A stretch of DNA of 64,000 nt from Oscillatoriales cyanobacterium. Its GTDB lineage: Bacteria; Cyanobacteriota; Cyanobacteriia; CACIAM-69d. Below are positions 9,360 to 19,324 of the stretch, in pieces. Made by a program: the position numbers and the translations under genes. The notes below the pieces were generated by a model. It worked only from the letters and a program-made list of their open reading frames with translations. It was not told the DNA's origin and did no database searches. Numbering within the stretch: position 1 is the stretch's first letter; each line of letters starts with the position of its first letter. The stretch lies in the NCBI GenBank assembly GCA_004292515.1, contig RDXB01000032.1, positions 51,624 through 115,623 of the forward strand, read 5' to 3'.

Positions 9360-12300
9360 TTACGTGGGGCGATCGAGTTCGAGGCAGACCACCTGCCAGG
9401 GCTTGATCGCCTTTGTCGTTGTAGTTGGAGTAGTTGGAGTAGTTGGAGTAGTTGAATCGGCCAGCTCTAGCGGCTGCCCGAGCAGGTTCACCCGATCGCC
9501 CCCTTGCAGGCCCAAATCACTGGTCAACTGGCAGGAACCAGCATGGCCGGTACTTTCATAGGCCCGCAGCAGCCAGCGATCGGCCCGCTGGGGATGGCGC
9601 GTCAGGGCCATTAGGTGCAGGGATGGGCTGCCAAACTGCAATAGGGTCGATCGCCCGTGGCCGGGTTGACTGGCTCGATCGCCGGGGCAGGCGGGCTGAT
9701 CGGGCGGTTGTGGATTCGGCATCGACAACGGCATGGCCCGCAAGGGGAGTTGCAACTCGGCGGCCCGGTGGGGCGTGTGGGCCCCTTGCCAGCCGCCCAT
9801 GTGCGGATAGATCGCGTAGGTGAAAGACCAGATGCCCCGATCGCTCTGGGGATCGGGCCAACAGGGCGATCGCAACAAACTGAGCCGCAACTGGCCCGGC
9901 CGCGCATCGAAACCGTGGGGCCCCGTCGTCAACAACGACACCCCGCGCACAGCCAGTGCTTGGGGCAGGGGATCGGTTGGGAGGCGATCGGAATCGGCAA
10001 TAAAACGCGAGGCCAAGTCAGCCCAACGCAGGGCCGGCACTTCCCATTGAGCCTGTTCGGCCTCGGTTTGGGGACGGGTGGGCCGGACGATCGCCCCGCA
10101 GGGAATTTCATAGGTGGCCAAGTCCGGCGCTCCGGCCAAGTGAAAGGCCGCCTTCAGCAACACATGGGTTTCTTGCCAATGGGCCGTGGTCTGAATTTGC
10201 AGCAGGGGCGATCGCGCCTCCAGCACGTAGTCTTGGATGATCGTCGATTCGCCCACCCGCCGCCGCACCCGCACCACCTGGCGCACCGGCCCCAGCTCAT
10301 GCCAGCGGCAGTCCAGCAGTTCGGCCGGCGGCAGCGGTTTCGTTTCGTAGGCAGGATCAAGGTTCCAAGCGTCCCAATATTGCCCCGCGTCATGGAAGGC
10401 TTGCAGTTGGTTGCTGGGGCCGCTGAGGATTTCCTGGTTTTGGGACAAGTCCACCAAACTGAGCAAGTCGCCCGTGGTCGGGTCGATCGCCACCCGCAGC
10501 CAGGGATTTTCTAGCAACATTAGCGGCTCTGGCGGAAACAGGGGGCAGTCTGCCAGGGTGGGTTCTGCGTCGGGCCAGAGCCAAATCAGTTGGTAGCCCA
10601 CGCCGGGACAGTCGGGAATTTGCACCAGCAGCCGATCGCCCCGATCGCCCGATCGCTGACTGAGCAAGGGGCGGCCGTCGCCATCAAGGGCCTGCCAGGA
10701 ACCCGGCGGCGGCGCAAGTTCCACCACCCCCGCTCGATCCCAGTTCAAGCCATTGAAGATCGCCACGGGGATCGCGCCGGGTTGGGGTGGCTCCGGCCAG
10801 GCAATCGACCCAGCCCAGGCAGCCCAGGCTTGATCACAGACCGCGATCGCCTCGGTTTCCGCCGTTTGCCAATCCCGATCAGTGGTTTCATAGACCTCGC
10901 GAATTGAAGTACCGGGCAAAATGTCGTGAAATTGGTTAAACATCACCCGCTTCCAGGCCCGATCGAGGGTTTGAGCTGCCTGATCCGCCCGATCGCCCCC
11001 GATCAGTCCCGCCAGTTCCGCCAGCGAAAGCCACAACTCCGCCTCATAGAGCAGAGTTTCGCAGCGCCGGTTTGCCAGCTTTTGATCCAAATGCGTCGTG
11101 TAGCAGCCCCGGTGGAATTCTAGATAGAGTTCGTTTTGCCAGCGGGGCCAGGATTTCGCCACCAGCCGATCGCCCAAATCTGCCACTCGCCCAAAGCCCA
11201 AACGCGGAAACAACGGCGAAGCAGCCCAGCGCCGCCACTGTTCCAACATTTCCCGCGTCGGGCCGCCACCCCGATCGCCCAGGCCCGGCAACCAAAGGCT
11301 GGTGGTTTCGCCAGTTGATCGCTCCCAATCCACGGCATAGCGGGCGATCGGCAAGGGGTCGGCATCGGTGCCAATCGGTGGCAACATCCAACCCAACACC
11401 TGAGACCCATCGGGGCTTTCCCAGGCGATCGCCTCGTGGGGAAACGGGGTGGTGTCGTTCCAGCGCAGTTTTTGGGTGGCAAAAATCTCAATCCCGCCCA
11501 GCCGCAACAGTTGGGGCAACTGCCAACAAAACCCGAAGGTGTCGGGCAGCCAGGCAATCCGCGCCGGTTGGTTGTCTACCCATTGGCCCGTTTGGTTGAG
11601 GGCAAACCGCTGGCCGTAGAGAATTTGGCGGGCGATCGACTCGCCGCTAATGCAGTTCAGCTCCGGCTCAATCCAGAGGCCCGCCGCCAGTTCCCAGCGC
11701 CCCGCCGCCGCCCGATCGCGCACTTGCTCGAACAGGGCCGGCCGCTCCTGGGCCAGCCATTCAAACAGGGCCGGGCTGGAGTGGGTGAAGGTCAGCTCGG
11801 GAAATTGATCCTGAAGTTGCAACACTGCGCGAAAGGTGCGATCGGCTGCGTCCCAGGTGTCCGCCACGGGCCAGAGCCAAGCCAGATCCAAGTGGGCATG
11901 GCCAACCGCGTGAATTTGCCGCTGTTTGAGCCAGTCTGACCAACCGGTGCTGATCAGCAGCTCGCGGGCTTGTTGAAGCGATCGCTCAAAGGCCGGCCGA
12001 TCGGGCAGCGCATCCCAAGCAATTTGATTGATCGCCTGGGCGATCGCAGCCACGGGCGGCAGATCGGCGCTCTCCAAAGTGGCAAACAGAGCCACCACCG
12101 ACAGCTCATCGGCCAGCGTACCGGGATCGAGCCGATCGACCAGTTCCGCCGTTTCAAAAACCAAATCCGCCTTCACCAATGCGCCGCGATCGTGCCCCGG
12201 CGACACCAACCGCACCGCCAGATCGATCGCCTGGCCCGGCTGGGCCGAAGCGCTCAACAGCCGCCGACAAGCGGGATCAAACAGATCACCCGCCTGCACA

Positions 12301-12632
12301 AACTGCCCATTCAGATAAATTTCGGCAAACTCTGCCCACCAGCCCAGGGCCAGCCGCAAATTCAACCCGCCGATCGGGTAGGGTTCCGCCAAGCACTCGG
12401 GCACCACAATCCGCTGGGCCAGCCACAGGGTCGATCGCCCCGCCGCAAAGGCCACATGACCTTTTTCGTTGATTTCGACCTGGGGCCAGCCAGCCCAGCG
12501 ATCGGGATCGAGGGCCCGATCGAGCCGCTGTTCCCCTGTCCAAACCCGCCAATGGGGTTGGCGATTTTGACGGGTGAGGGCCCGCAACCGATCGATCAAG
12601 GATTGCCAGGAATCGGGAATTTGCGAAGTCAC
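9360..12632 (-). CDS. Alpha-mannosidase, glycoside hydrolase family 38
   Basis: 1090 residues, the usual size for bacterial/cytosolic GH38 enzymes, which trim alpha-linked mannose. GH38 features are HAVGHAHLDLAWLWPV (metal-binding His/Asp near 240-250), WLPDTFGFCWQLPQLLRL with the nucleophile Asp in PDTFG, the FNQFHDILPGTSI metal-binding His segment and long beta-rich C-terminal domains. There is no signal peptide, so it is probably cytosolic. The start is a GTG at 12630-12632. Close to the C-terminus a 9-bp DNA repeat (9420-9457, GTAGTTGGA units) encodes a TTPTTPTTP stretch. It is a single gene with no sugar-transport or glycan genes beside it, so the physiological substrate is open. Confidence 0.93.
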   Translation of the reverse strand: MTSQIPDSWQSLIDRLRALTRQNRQPHWRVWTGEQRLDRALDPDRWAGWPQVEINEKGHVAFAAGRSTLWLAQRIVVPECLAEPYPIGGLNLRLALGWWAEFAEIYLNGQFVQAGDLFDPACRRLLSASAQPGQAIDLAVRLVSPGHDRGALVKADLVFETAELVDRLDPGTLADELSVVALFATLESADLPPVAAIAQAINQIAWDALPDRPAFERSLQQARELLISTGWSDWLKQRQIHAVGHAHLDLAWLWPVADTWDAADRTFRAVLQLQDQFPELTFTHSSPALFEWLAQERPALFEQVRDRAAAGRWELAAGLWIEPELNCISGESIARQILYGQRFALNQTGQWVDNQPARIAWLPDTFGFCWQLPQLLRLGGIEIFATQKLRWNDTTPFPHEAIAWESPDGSQVLGWMLPPIGTDADPLPIARYAVDWERSTGETTSLWLPGLGDRGGGPTREMLEQWRRWAASPLFPRLGFGRVADLGDRLVAKSWPRWQNELYLEFHRGCYTTHLDQKLANRRCETLLYEAELWLSLAELAGLIGGDRADQAAQTLDRAWKRVMFNQFHDILPGTSIREVYETTDRDWQTAETEAIAVCDQAWAAWAGSIAWPEPPQPGAIPVAIFNGLNWDRAGVVELAPPPGSWQALDGDGRPLLSQRSGDRGDRLLVQIPDCPGVGYQLIWLWPDAEPTLADCPLFPPEPLMLLENPWLRVAIDPTTGDLLSLVDLSQNQEILSGPSNQLQAFHDAGQYWDAWNLDPAYETKPLPPAELLDCRWHELGPVRQVVRVRRRVGESTIIQDYVLEARSPLLQIQTTAHWQETHVLLKAAFHLAGAPDLATYEIPCGAIVRPTRPQTEAEQAQWEVPALRWADLASRFIADSDRLPTDPLPQALAVRGVSLLTTGPHGFDARPGQLRLSLLRSPCWPDPQSDRGIWSFTYAIYPHMGGWQGAHTPHRAAELQLPLRAMPLSMPNPQPPDQPACPGDRASQPGHGRSTLLQFGSPSLHLMALTRHPQRADRWLLRAYESTGHAGSCQLTSDLGLQGGDRVNLLGQPLELADSTTPTTPTTPTTTTKAIKPWQVVCLELDRPT

Positions 12633-12857
12633 AGGGCGATCGGAGGTTGGGGGTGGTTGCTGTCCAAGGGTTCATCAACGGGTTCAGTCTAGATCGGGAC
12701 TAGTGCTTGCCCAATGGCCCAGTCCTGGCCGGCGATCAGTGCGCTGGGGGGATCGGGAGAATCCGCAAGCCATCATCCGCCAATCCTGCCTCTATCAGCC
12801 GTTGATTAACCCTCCCATCAGCCATCAGCAGGTTGAGCAATGGTTAATAGTTAATGG

Positions 12858-14495
12858 TTATCCATAGCACTCAAGCTGCACTGCCAGTTCCACACTGAAT
12901 TGCAACTCAAAGACCCGGCGCTCGCAATCGAGGCTCCACCGTTCGATCGCACAGTCATCCAACGGATAGGCCGGCTCCAGTAACAGCCGAAATTCCCGAT
13001 TGGGCGGGCGAAACTGGCATTGCACCCGGCGCACGGCCTGGATTTGGCGGCGATCGAGGGCCGCCGCCAGCCGCAGCATGGGGCTTAACTCATCGATCAT
13101 CTGCCGGTAGTGCTTGCCGGCCAGGGCTTGGTAAGTATCGTGGCGTTTTTTGGGGCCGCTCTTGCGGTGGTAACGCGCGAGGTTGGCGATCGCCTCGATT
13201 TCCGTTTCCGTGTAGCCCAGCAGTTCCCCATGCCGAATCAGGTAATAGGCATGTTTGTGGTGCGCGTCATGGCCCACATGGTGACCACAGTGATGCAAAA
13301 TGGCGGCGGCCCAGAGCAGTTCCCGAGCCGTGTCATCCCAGTGGTGCAACAGCCCCTGGGTTTGGTCAAACAGGGTCAAAGCCAAGTTGGCCACTTGTCG
13401 AGCCGAATCGAGGTTGACTTGATATTTTTTGGCTAAGGCCAGCACGCTGCGTTCGCGTACAGAACTTTGGAACCGGAGGCGATCGTCAATCAATCGGTGT
13501 TGCAACATCCAATCGACGATCACCCCTTCCCGTAGCGATCGCTCGCACACCACCAGCCGATCAACCCCCAACAGATCCATCGCCTCCTGCAACACCACGG
13601 CCCCGGCCACAATGATTTCGGCCCGGCGATCGTTCATTTCTGGCAAGGCTGATCGCTCCTCGATCGGCATTTTGCAGAGGCGATCGACCCAATCGCGCAG
13701 GGCCGACAGGGGCAACTCACAGCCCTGCAATGGAGAGGGCACGTTGCCGGTACTTTCGGCCGCATGGATCGCCGCCAAACATTCCGCCGTTCCCGATGTG
13801 CCCACCAGCTTCAAGGGTTGGGAAGACGGATGTTGAGCCAAATGGCCGTGCAGTTCTTCCACCGCCCGTTCCAACATGCCGCGCGCATAGGCCCGCAAGG
13901 CTTGGTAGTCGCCCTCCGTCACCGGGTCTGTGCGGATAAAGTCAGCCGTCAGCCGCACAGCTCCTACCTTGGTGCTGCTGAGATACAGCGGCTCGCGCCC
14001 ATCGCCCAAAATCAACTCCGTCGAGCCGCCACCAATATCAATCATCGCGTGGGGATGGCCATCCAGTTCCATGGCCGACAGCACCCCTAGATAGATGCGG
14101 CGAGCTTCTTCCTGGCCAGCGATTAGGTTGACCTTGATCCCCACTTCCCGATCGACCCGTCGCAGAAAGTCCCGACCATTGGGCGCTTCTCGCACCGCGC
14201 TGGTGGCCACCGCAATCACCTCATCCACCCGCAAGCTGAGGGCCAGGGCATAGCAACGCTGGAGCGCCTCGATCGCCCGGCCCATAGCCACCTCCGTCAG
14301 GTCACCGGATTTCGGATCGCGCTCACCCAGCCGCACCGTGCTTTTTTCGCGGGAAATGATGTCGAAGGCTGGCAGGCTGGGATCGACGCGGACAATCACC
14401 ATGTGGATGGAATTTGTGCCGATGTCGATCGCCGCGACAACGGGACGGGCTGATCGAGAAACCGTAGGCATGGTGGCAAGGGGCAGCGTTTGCAT
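12858..14495 (-). CDS. ppx: Exopolyphosphatase / pppGpp phosphohydrolase family (Ppx/GppA)
   Basis: 545 residues. The ASKHA-fold N-terminal half has VAAIDIGTNSIHMVIVRVD (phosphate 1 loop), STVRLGE, VATSAVREAPNG, MIDIGGGSTELILG (phosphate 2) and GTSGTAECLAAI. The C-terminal half is the HD-like domain, with AAILHHCGHHVGHDAHHKHAYYLIR. It degrades polyphosphate or pppGpp, and sequence alone does not settle which. The likely start is the second in-frame ATG at 14471 (MPTVSRSARP), closer to the fold; the ATG at 14495 adds eight residues. It is a single gene, divergent from the next one. Confidence 0.93.
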   Translation of the reverse strand: MQTLPLATMPTVSRSARPVVAAIDIGTNSIHMVIVRVDPSLPAFDIISREKSTVRLGERDPKSGDLTEVAMGRAIEALQRCYALALSLRVDEVIAVATSAVREAPNGRDFLRRVDREVGIKVNLIAGQEEARRIYLGVLSAMELDGHPHAMIDIGGGSTELILGDGREPLYLSSTKVGAVRLTADFIRTDPVTEGDYQALRAYARGMLERAVEELHGHLAQHPSSQPLKLVGTSGTAECLAAIHAAESTGNVPSPLQGCELPLSALRDWVDRLCKMPIEERSALPEMNDRRAEIIVAGAVVLQEAMDLLGVDRLVVCERSLREGVIVDWMLQHRLIDDRLRFQSSVRERSVLALAKKYQVNLDSARQVANLALTLFDQTQGLLHHWDDTARELLWAAAILHHCGHHVGHDAHHKHAYYLIRHGELLGYTETEIEAIANLARYHRKSGPKKRHDTYQALAGKHYRQMIDELSPMLRLAAALDRRQIQAVRRVQCQFRPPNREFRLLLEPAYPLDDCAIERWSLDCERRVFELQFSVELAVQLECYG

Positions 14496-14781
14496 GGTGG
14501 GTGGCAGCTAGCGTGCGGTGCAAGCAAAGAAGGTGCAAAAAGTGCAAAAAGCGCGAATGAGAGGCATTTTGGGGTGATCAGACAGCCCAAACCCACCGCC
14601 TAGTTCAATTAGCACCCCGATCGCAGCGGCTTGGGTGGATTACAGCCCGTCATAGAACGGATTAGGCCGATTTTAATACTGCAAACTCCCATCGCGATCG
14701 CCCCTGGGGCCCAGCCGCGAAAACTCCGGATTCAGCAGCGCGTTTTACGAACGATCAAATAACGCTGCTGAATCCCTGCGA

Positions 14782-16356
14782 GTGCGTCTGATGCTGCTAT
14801 CTGTTGCCCGATCGATGACTGCCAATACTTGGTTGCGGATCGCTCAACTGGCCCGACCGGCTGAGGCCGATCGCGCACTGCCCGATCGCGCGATCGTCCT
14901 AGGGGCCAGCTTGGCCGGAATGCTCGCCGCACGAGTTTTAGCCGATCGCTTCTCCCATGTGACCATCATCGAGCGCGATGAGCTGCCCAGCCCCTGGGAG
15001 GCCGCAGCCCTCAAGGGGAACATTTGGCGCGATCGCCGCCCCGGCACCCCCCAATCAGACCACGTTCATGTGCTCTTGGCTCGGGGCCAACAAATTCTCG
15101 AAAACCTGTTTCCGGGCTTTGCCAACGACCTGGCCGCCGCCGGAGCCGTCGAAGTCAACTGGACTGCCGACTGCGCCATGATGGGCTTAGGCGGCTGGAA
15201 TCCCCGATTTTCGTCAAACCTTGTCACCCACACCAGCAGCCGATCGCTCCTAGAAGCCTTGGTGCGGCGGCGGCTCCAGGCCATGCCCAATATTCAATTC
15301 CGTTCAGGCATGGTGGTGCGCGAACTGGTGATGGCCGACGATCGGGTTACGGGCATTCGCATGATCTGCACCACCCCCCAAACCCAACCCGCCGAAACGG
15401 TCTTGAGCGCCCAATTGGTGGTGGATGCCACGGGTCGCAATTCCCAAGCTCCCCGCTGGCTGGACAAGCTGGGCTATGGCAGCCCCCCGGAAACCACGAT
15501 CGATGCCAAGTTGGGCTATGCCAGCCGCTGGTATGAAATGCCTGCTGACTATTTGCAACAGGTGAGCGGCGACCCGGAAGGCACTTGGAAGTCAATTTTG
15601 CTTTGGGCCAAGCCGCCCCACGATCCTCGGGCCGGTGTGCTCTACCCCGTGGAAGGCAACCGCTGGGTGGTCACTGTGTCTGGCACCAATGGTGACTATC
15701 CCCCAGGCGATGAAGAGGGCTTTTTGGCCTTTGTTCGCAGCCTACGCGATCCGGCCATTGCCCGGGCGATCGCCCATGCCAAGCCAATTTCCGACATCAA
15801 GCTCTATCGCGGCACGGCCAACCGCTGGCGACACTACGAACAATTACGCGCCTTTCCAGCGGGCTTGGCTGTGTTGGGGGATGCCGCCTGTGCATTCAAT
15901 CCCCTCTATGGTCAGGGCATGACTAGCGCGGCGATCGGGGCCGTAACCCTGGGCGATTGCCTCGACGACTGCCGCAATGAGTGGGGGCTGGATCTCGATC
16001 GCCTGGCCCAACAGTTTCGCTATCAACTCGCAGCAGCGATCCAACTGCCTTGGCTGATGGCCACAGGCGAAGATTTGCGCTGGCCGGGGACTGAAGGGCC
16101 GCGACCCGATCGGGCAACTCGGTTCCTGCAAGTCTATCTGGAGCGCGTGCTACACCTCACCGATGCCCACGCCGATATCCACGAGACGGTCTGGAAAATC
16201 CAGCACATGATCTTGCCGCCCCAAGTGCTGTTTCATCCCCCGATCGCCTTGCGAGTCGGTTGGTCTTGGTTGAGCCGATTTCCCCAATGGCTCACCCAGC
16301 CCATAACACCCACGATCGGTGCATCCAGTCTCCAAAGCGCCCCTACGGCTCGCTAG
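14782..16356 (+). CDS. FAD-dependent oxidoreductase (geranylgeranyl-reductase / aromatic hydroxylase type)
   Basis: About 510-524 residues. A Rossmann FAD-binding start (AIVLGASLAGMLAARVLAD, with an acidic VTIIERD at strand 2) is followed by LVVDATGRNSQAPRWLDKLG. The second dinucleotide motif is AVLGDAACAFNPLYGQGMTSA, the GD…P pattern of p-hydroxybenzoate hydroxylase-fold enzymes. It could be a monooxygenase, epoxidase or reductase of lipids or pigments; I cannot tell the substrate. Starts are possible at GTG 14782, ATG 14791 and ATG 14815; none has a strong ribosome site. It is divergent from ppx and convergent with the carboxypeptidase gene. Confidence 0.85.
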   Translation: MRLMLLSVARSMTANTWLRIAQLARPAEADRALPDRAIVLGASLAGMLAARVLADRFSHVTIIERDELPSPWEAAALKGNIWRDRRPGTPQSDHVHVLLARGQQILENLFPGFANDLAAAGAVEVNWTADCAMMGLGGWNPRFSSNLVTHTSSRSLLEALVRRRLQAMPNIQFRSGMVVRELVMADDRVTGIRMICTTPQTQPAETVLSAQLVVDATGRNSQAPRWLDKLGYGSPPETTIDAKLGYASRWYEMPADYLQQVSGDPEGTWKSILLWAKPPHDPRAGVLYPVEGNRWVVTVSGTNGDYPPGDEEGFLAFVRSLRDPAIARAIAHAKPISDIKLYRGTANRWRHYEQLRAFPAGLAVLGDAACAFNPLYGQGMTSAAIGAVTLGDCLDDCRNEWGLDLDRLAQQFRYQLAAAIQLPWLMATGEDLRWPGTEGPRPDRATRFLQVYLERVLHLTDAHADIHETVWKIQHMILPPQVLFHPPIALRVGWSWLSRFPQWLTQPITPTIGASSLQSAPTAR

Positions 16357-16366
16357 GAGTAGCGAT

Positions 16367-17479
16367 TTAGAATCGATCGCGCAGGGGACTGCGATCGCCC
16401 GAGGAGTCATCGCTCGCATCCCGACCATCACGACTCGGTTCAGAACTGAATTCCGGGCTAGATTCCGGGCTAGATTCTGGGCTGGCCTCGGCATCCGTAC
16501 CCGTGGTTGTTGCAGGCGATGAGTCAGGGCCCGGAGCAGCCGGGTCAGCATTGGTGGGCCCATCGATGCTGTCCGGATTGGCCTCGCCCTGTTGCCGTGC
16601 TTTGTAGAAGGTTTCCAGACTGTCGCGATCGCCCACAAACCGCCAATGCCAAGGTTCATAGGACACGCCTTGGCGGTTGCCTTCAGGAAACGACAGCTCA
16701 AAGTTAAAGCGGGCTGCATTGTCCGCCAACCAGCGAAACGCCTTAGTTCGCTCAAAGCCCTGATTTAAGTTGGCAGACGGCACCTTGGCATCTCCCAGGT
16801 CGATCGCATAGCCCGTGTGGTGCTCGCTGTAACCTGGAGGAGCGCTCACCTCCGCCCGCTTGGTGGCCGCTTGGTTCCGCTCGGCTTTGACATTGAAAAA
16901 GACAGATTGTTGCTGTTCCACCGAGCGAAAAGCCGACAGCACTGCCAAATTCACCCCATCAGCCCACGCGGCCGATTGCATTTCCCGAAACGCCCGCGCC
17001 GCCGACTTGCGCAACAGCATTTGACCGTTGTTGCTAATCGATCGCAGTTCCGATCGCGGAGCTTCCTTATAGGGCAAGTGACCCAGCAAAGCATTGGGAT
17101 CAGAGGTGGGGCTAGCAGAGGGTGTCGGACTCGGCGGGCGATTGGCTAGGCGATCAATTTGCGTTTGGATTGGTGGCGGCAACTGCCGCATCGACCACAA
17201 ATAGCCCATACTCCCCACCGTCAGGGCGATCGACCCCGCAACACCCCCAACCGCCCACCTCAACCACCCGCCATTCGCGTTGGCATCGGGCGATCGCGGT
17301 GCTTGGTTGGCATCGCGCACAGCTTCCGGCACTTCTGACCCACCCGGCACAATCAGCAGGCTGGCTTCTAAGTCCGGCGATCGGTTCGGCCGCAATCCAC
17401 CCGCTGGCTTGGCCCCAGTTGGCATCGAGCCAGCAGCCCGGGATCCCTGTTTCGACTCAGCGCTATCCGAAACGTCCAT
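16367..17479 (-). CDS. Membrane-anchored D-alanyl-D-alanine carboxypeptidase, VanY/M15 family
   Basis: 370 residues. A cytoplasmic Pro/Gly-rich N-terminus is followed by one membrane segment (about 92-113, AVGGVAGSIALTVGSMGYLW), placing the enzyme domain in the periplasm. The M15 zinc site is complete: PGYSEHHTGYAIDLGD near residue 212-225 and EPWHWRFVGD near 277-286. It trims the terminal D-Ala of peptidoglycan stem peptides. The last ~60 residues are a Ser/Pro/Glu repeat (ASPESSPESSPEFSSEPS), probably disordered. It is unusual only for this long acidic tail. Its 3' end lies 10 bp from the convergent oxidoreductase gene. Confidence 0.92.
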   Translation of the reverse strand: MDVSDSAESKQGSRAAGSMPTGAKPAGGLRPNRSPDLEASLLIVPGGSEVPEAVRDANQAPRSPDANANGGWLRWAVGGVAGSIALTVGSMGYLWSMRQLPPPIQTQIDRLANRPPSPTPSASPTSDPNALLGHLPYKEAPRSELRSISNNGQMLLRKSAARAFREMQSAAWADGVNLAVLSAFRSVEQQQSVFFNVKAERNQAATKRAEVSAPPGYSEHHTGYAIDLGDAKVPSANLNQGFERTKAFRWLADNAARFNFELSFPEGNRQGVSYEPWHWRFVGDRDSLETFYKARQQGEANPDSIDGPTNADPAAPGPDSSPATTTGTDAEASPESSPESSPEFSSEPSRDGRDASDDSSGDRSPLRDRF

Positions 17480-17633
17480 ATCGCAATCGAATGGCAGGGG
17501 GCATTGTTACCACCACCGCAGCAAAATCTCGCTCCCATTCTAGGGACATTAGACCCGCCACGACCGATCACGATTACTCGATCGCAATGACTTTGCCGAG
17601 AAATCAACCGATCCAGGATTAACCAATCCAGGA

Positions 17634-18293
17634 TTAACCGATCCAAACCAAATTTTCAGCAGCTTCCCGGAAATCATCATCCGCAGAAACACCATTGCAG
17701 GTCGTGATGGTCAGTTCTTCATCACTCACGCGGTCTTCTGGCGGGGGCGGCGGGGGGAAGGACGGCGGCGGCGGGGGCGGCGGGGGAATCATACCCTTGG
17801 CAGCGGCGGGCCCGTAATGCTTCCGGTGGCGCAGGCTCGCATCATCTGACCGGAAGGTGCTGACTGTCTCGGGTTGCGAAACGGCGATCGGCATTCGGGC
17901 CGAGGGCGGCGCGGGCGGGCGCTTGTTCACCTCAACGGGCGAGCTTGACCGCACAAAGCCCTTGCGGTGGGGAATTGCGTTCGCCGCTTTGGCTACATTG
18001 GTTTTTTGGGCTGTGGCCAGGGACTGACGGAGCGATCGCCGTTCGGGTTCGATCACCTTGTCCATGAAGTACTCGATGGTTTGCTCGCGCACCCAACCGC
18101 GCTTGGATAAGATCTCACCGAATCGCAAACCCGTCACCGTTTGGTCGTTCAAGGCAACCGTTACTTGCGCTGGCGCAATCAGTCCCGCCTCCACGAGATA
18201 TTCCCCAAGGGGCTTGAGACCAATTGACCGCCCACTGCGCTCCTGGTGACCCGAGACCGATCGATCTGGACTGGGGGAGCGTCGATTCTCCAT
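17634..18293 (-). CDS. Protein with N-terminal GspE/PilB-like domain and Pro-rich middle
   Basis: 219 residues from the ATG at 18293, preferred over the TTG six bases upstream because AGAGG precedes it. Residues ~25-80 (LGEYLVEAGLIAPAQVTVAL, then GEILSKRGWV) match the small helical domain found at the N-terminus of type II secretion and type IV pilus ATPases. There is no ATPase domain here. The middle is basic and low complexity; near the end an all-proline stretch (PPPPPPPP) precedes an acidic tail. Stand-alone copies of this domain occur in cyanobacteria; a link to pili or secretion is inference only. Confidence 0.7.
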   Translation of the reverse strand: MENRRSPSPDRSVSGHQERSGRSIGLKPLGEYLVEAGLIAPAQVTVALNDQTVTGLRFGEILSKRGWVREQTIEYFMDKVIEPERRSLRQSLATAQKTNVAKAANAIPHRKGFVRSSSPVEVNKRPPAPPSARMPIAVSQPETVSTFRSDDASLRHRKHYGPAAAKGMIPPPPPPPPSFPPPPPPEDRVSDEELTITTCNGVSADDDFREAAENLVWIG

Positions 18294-18655
18294 AGCCAAC
18301 CTCTACCAAAACAAAGAACGCAGGCGAAACGTCTGACTCACGGATTTGAAGACAGGGCCGGGGCCCTAGCAACAGTTGCTCAGATCGCGAACGGGCACGC
18401 CATCATGGAAAACCCAGAACAACCCAGAACAACCCAGGTGCCAGCCTGCTCAACTCGTCAACTGGTTAATCCGTGACCCGAGCGACAGAGCAGCATAGAG
18501 GAGATGCGGTGGGGACATGACTCAGTTTCAGAAATGCTTAGGGCTAGCTTTGTCATCCGGGTAATTACGGAAAACAGCCCTAATATGCAAATCTCTCTCA
18601 AGGTTAACACGGATAATTCGGCCTGTTGCTGGCAGCCCCGCTTGGAGCCAATCCC
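18294..18655. other. Spacer upstream of the GspE-N-like gene
   Basis: 362 bp without a supported gene. It contains a short tandem AACCCAGAACAACCCAGAACAACCCAGG-like run near 18411-18437 (unit AGAACAACCC). The part near 18530-18640 is AT-rich and may hold regulatory sequence. It should carry the promoter of the leftward gene at 18293. Confidence 0.4.
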
Positions 18656-19264
18656 CTACTCATCGCGGGAATGCGCCCGATCCAGGGCAGCTAAATCAAG
18701 GGTTTCGTAGCGCTCAAAGGGCTGATGAATCCAGGGATTGTGGGGCAAGGGGCGATCGTAATAATCCGGCACGATCACTGAACAGCCCTTGACCCACAAC
18801 GCTGCTGTGCGGATTTCTGCCAAATCGTAGCGATCGCGCAGCCATTGCACCGAGGCTTGCAGGGTCGCGCCCGAGTCGGCCAAGTCATCCACCACCAACA
18901 ACCGTGGCCCCAGTCGATCGCCCACCATCGACAGGCTATGGGCAAAGGCCAGCTCCCCGCGATCGCGCCCCAAGTCGCCCCCATAGGAACTCACGGACAG
19001 GATCGCCAGCCGTTTGCGAAACAACCGTGACAGCACATCTCCCACCCGCAAGCCCCCCCGCGCCAGGCAGACCAGGCTATCAAATTGCCAGCCCGATCGA
19101 TGAACTCGCAAGGCCAGCCGCTCGATCGCCTGGTGGTAATCCGTCCAAGACACATAAAAATCTGTTCCCATGGTTTCTACAGGGTCAGCCAAGGGAGGCG
19201 TGATCGCGTTGGCATCGAGATCATCTGGGGCGATCGTTCCTGGCAAACGCATTGGGTCAGTCAT
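18656..19264 (-). CDS. Phosphoribosyltransferase family protein
   Basis: 202 residues with a type I PRTase fold. The PRPP-binding loop LLVVDDLADSGATLQ lies at about 122-136, and an upstream SLVCLARGGLRVGDVLSRLF segment forms the pyrophosphate loop region. It resembles hypoxanthine/xanthine-type enzymes (Gpt-like) but lacks enough features to name the base. It may salvage purines. The first ~30 residues are poorly conserved-looking; starts at 19264 (ATG), 19252 (ATG) or a later ATG near 19171 are all possible. A dispersed repeat lies in the spacer just upstream. Confidence 0.85.
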   Translation of the reverse strand: MTDPMRLPGTIAPDDLDANAITPPLADPVETMGTDFYVSWTDYHQAIERLALRVHRSGWQFDSLVCLARGGLRVGDVLSRLFRKRLAILSVSSYGGDLGRDRGELAFAHSLSMVGDRLGPRLLVVDDLADSGATLQASVQWLRDRYDLAEIRTAALWVKGCSVIVPDYYDRPLPHNPWIHQPFERYETLDLAALDRAHSRDE

Positions 19265-19324
19265 GGATCAGTCAGTTGTTGGGATCAGGGAGCAAGGGAG
19301 TCCAAACAGATATCAATAACTATC

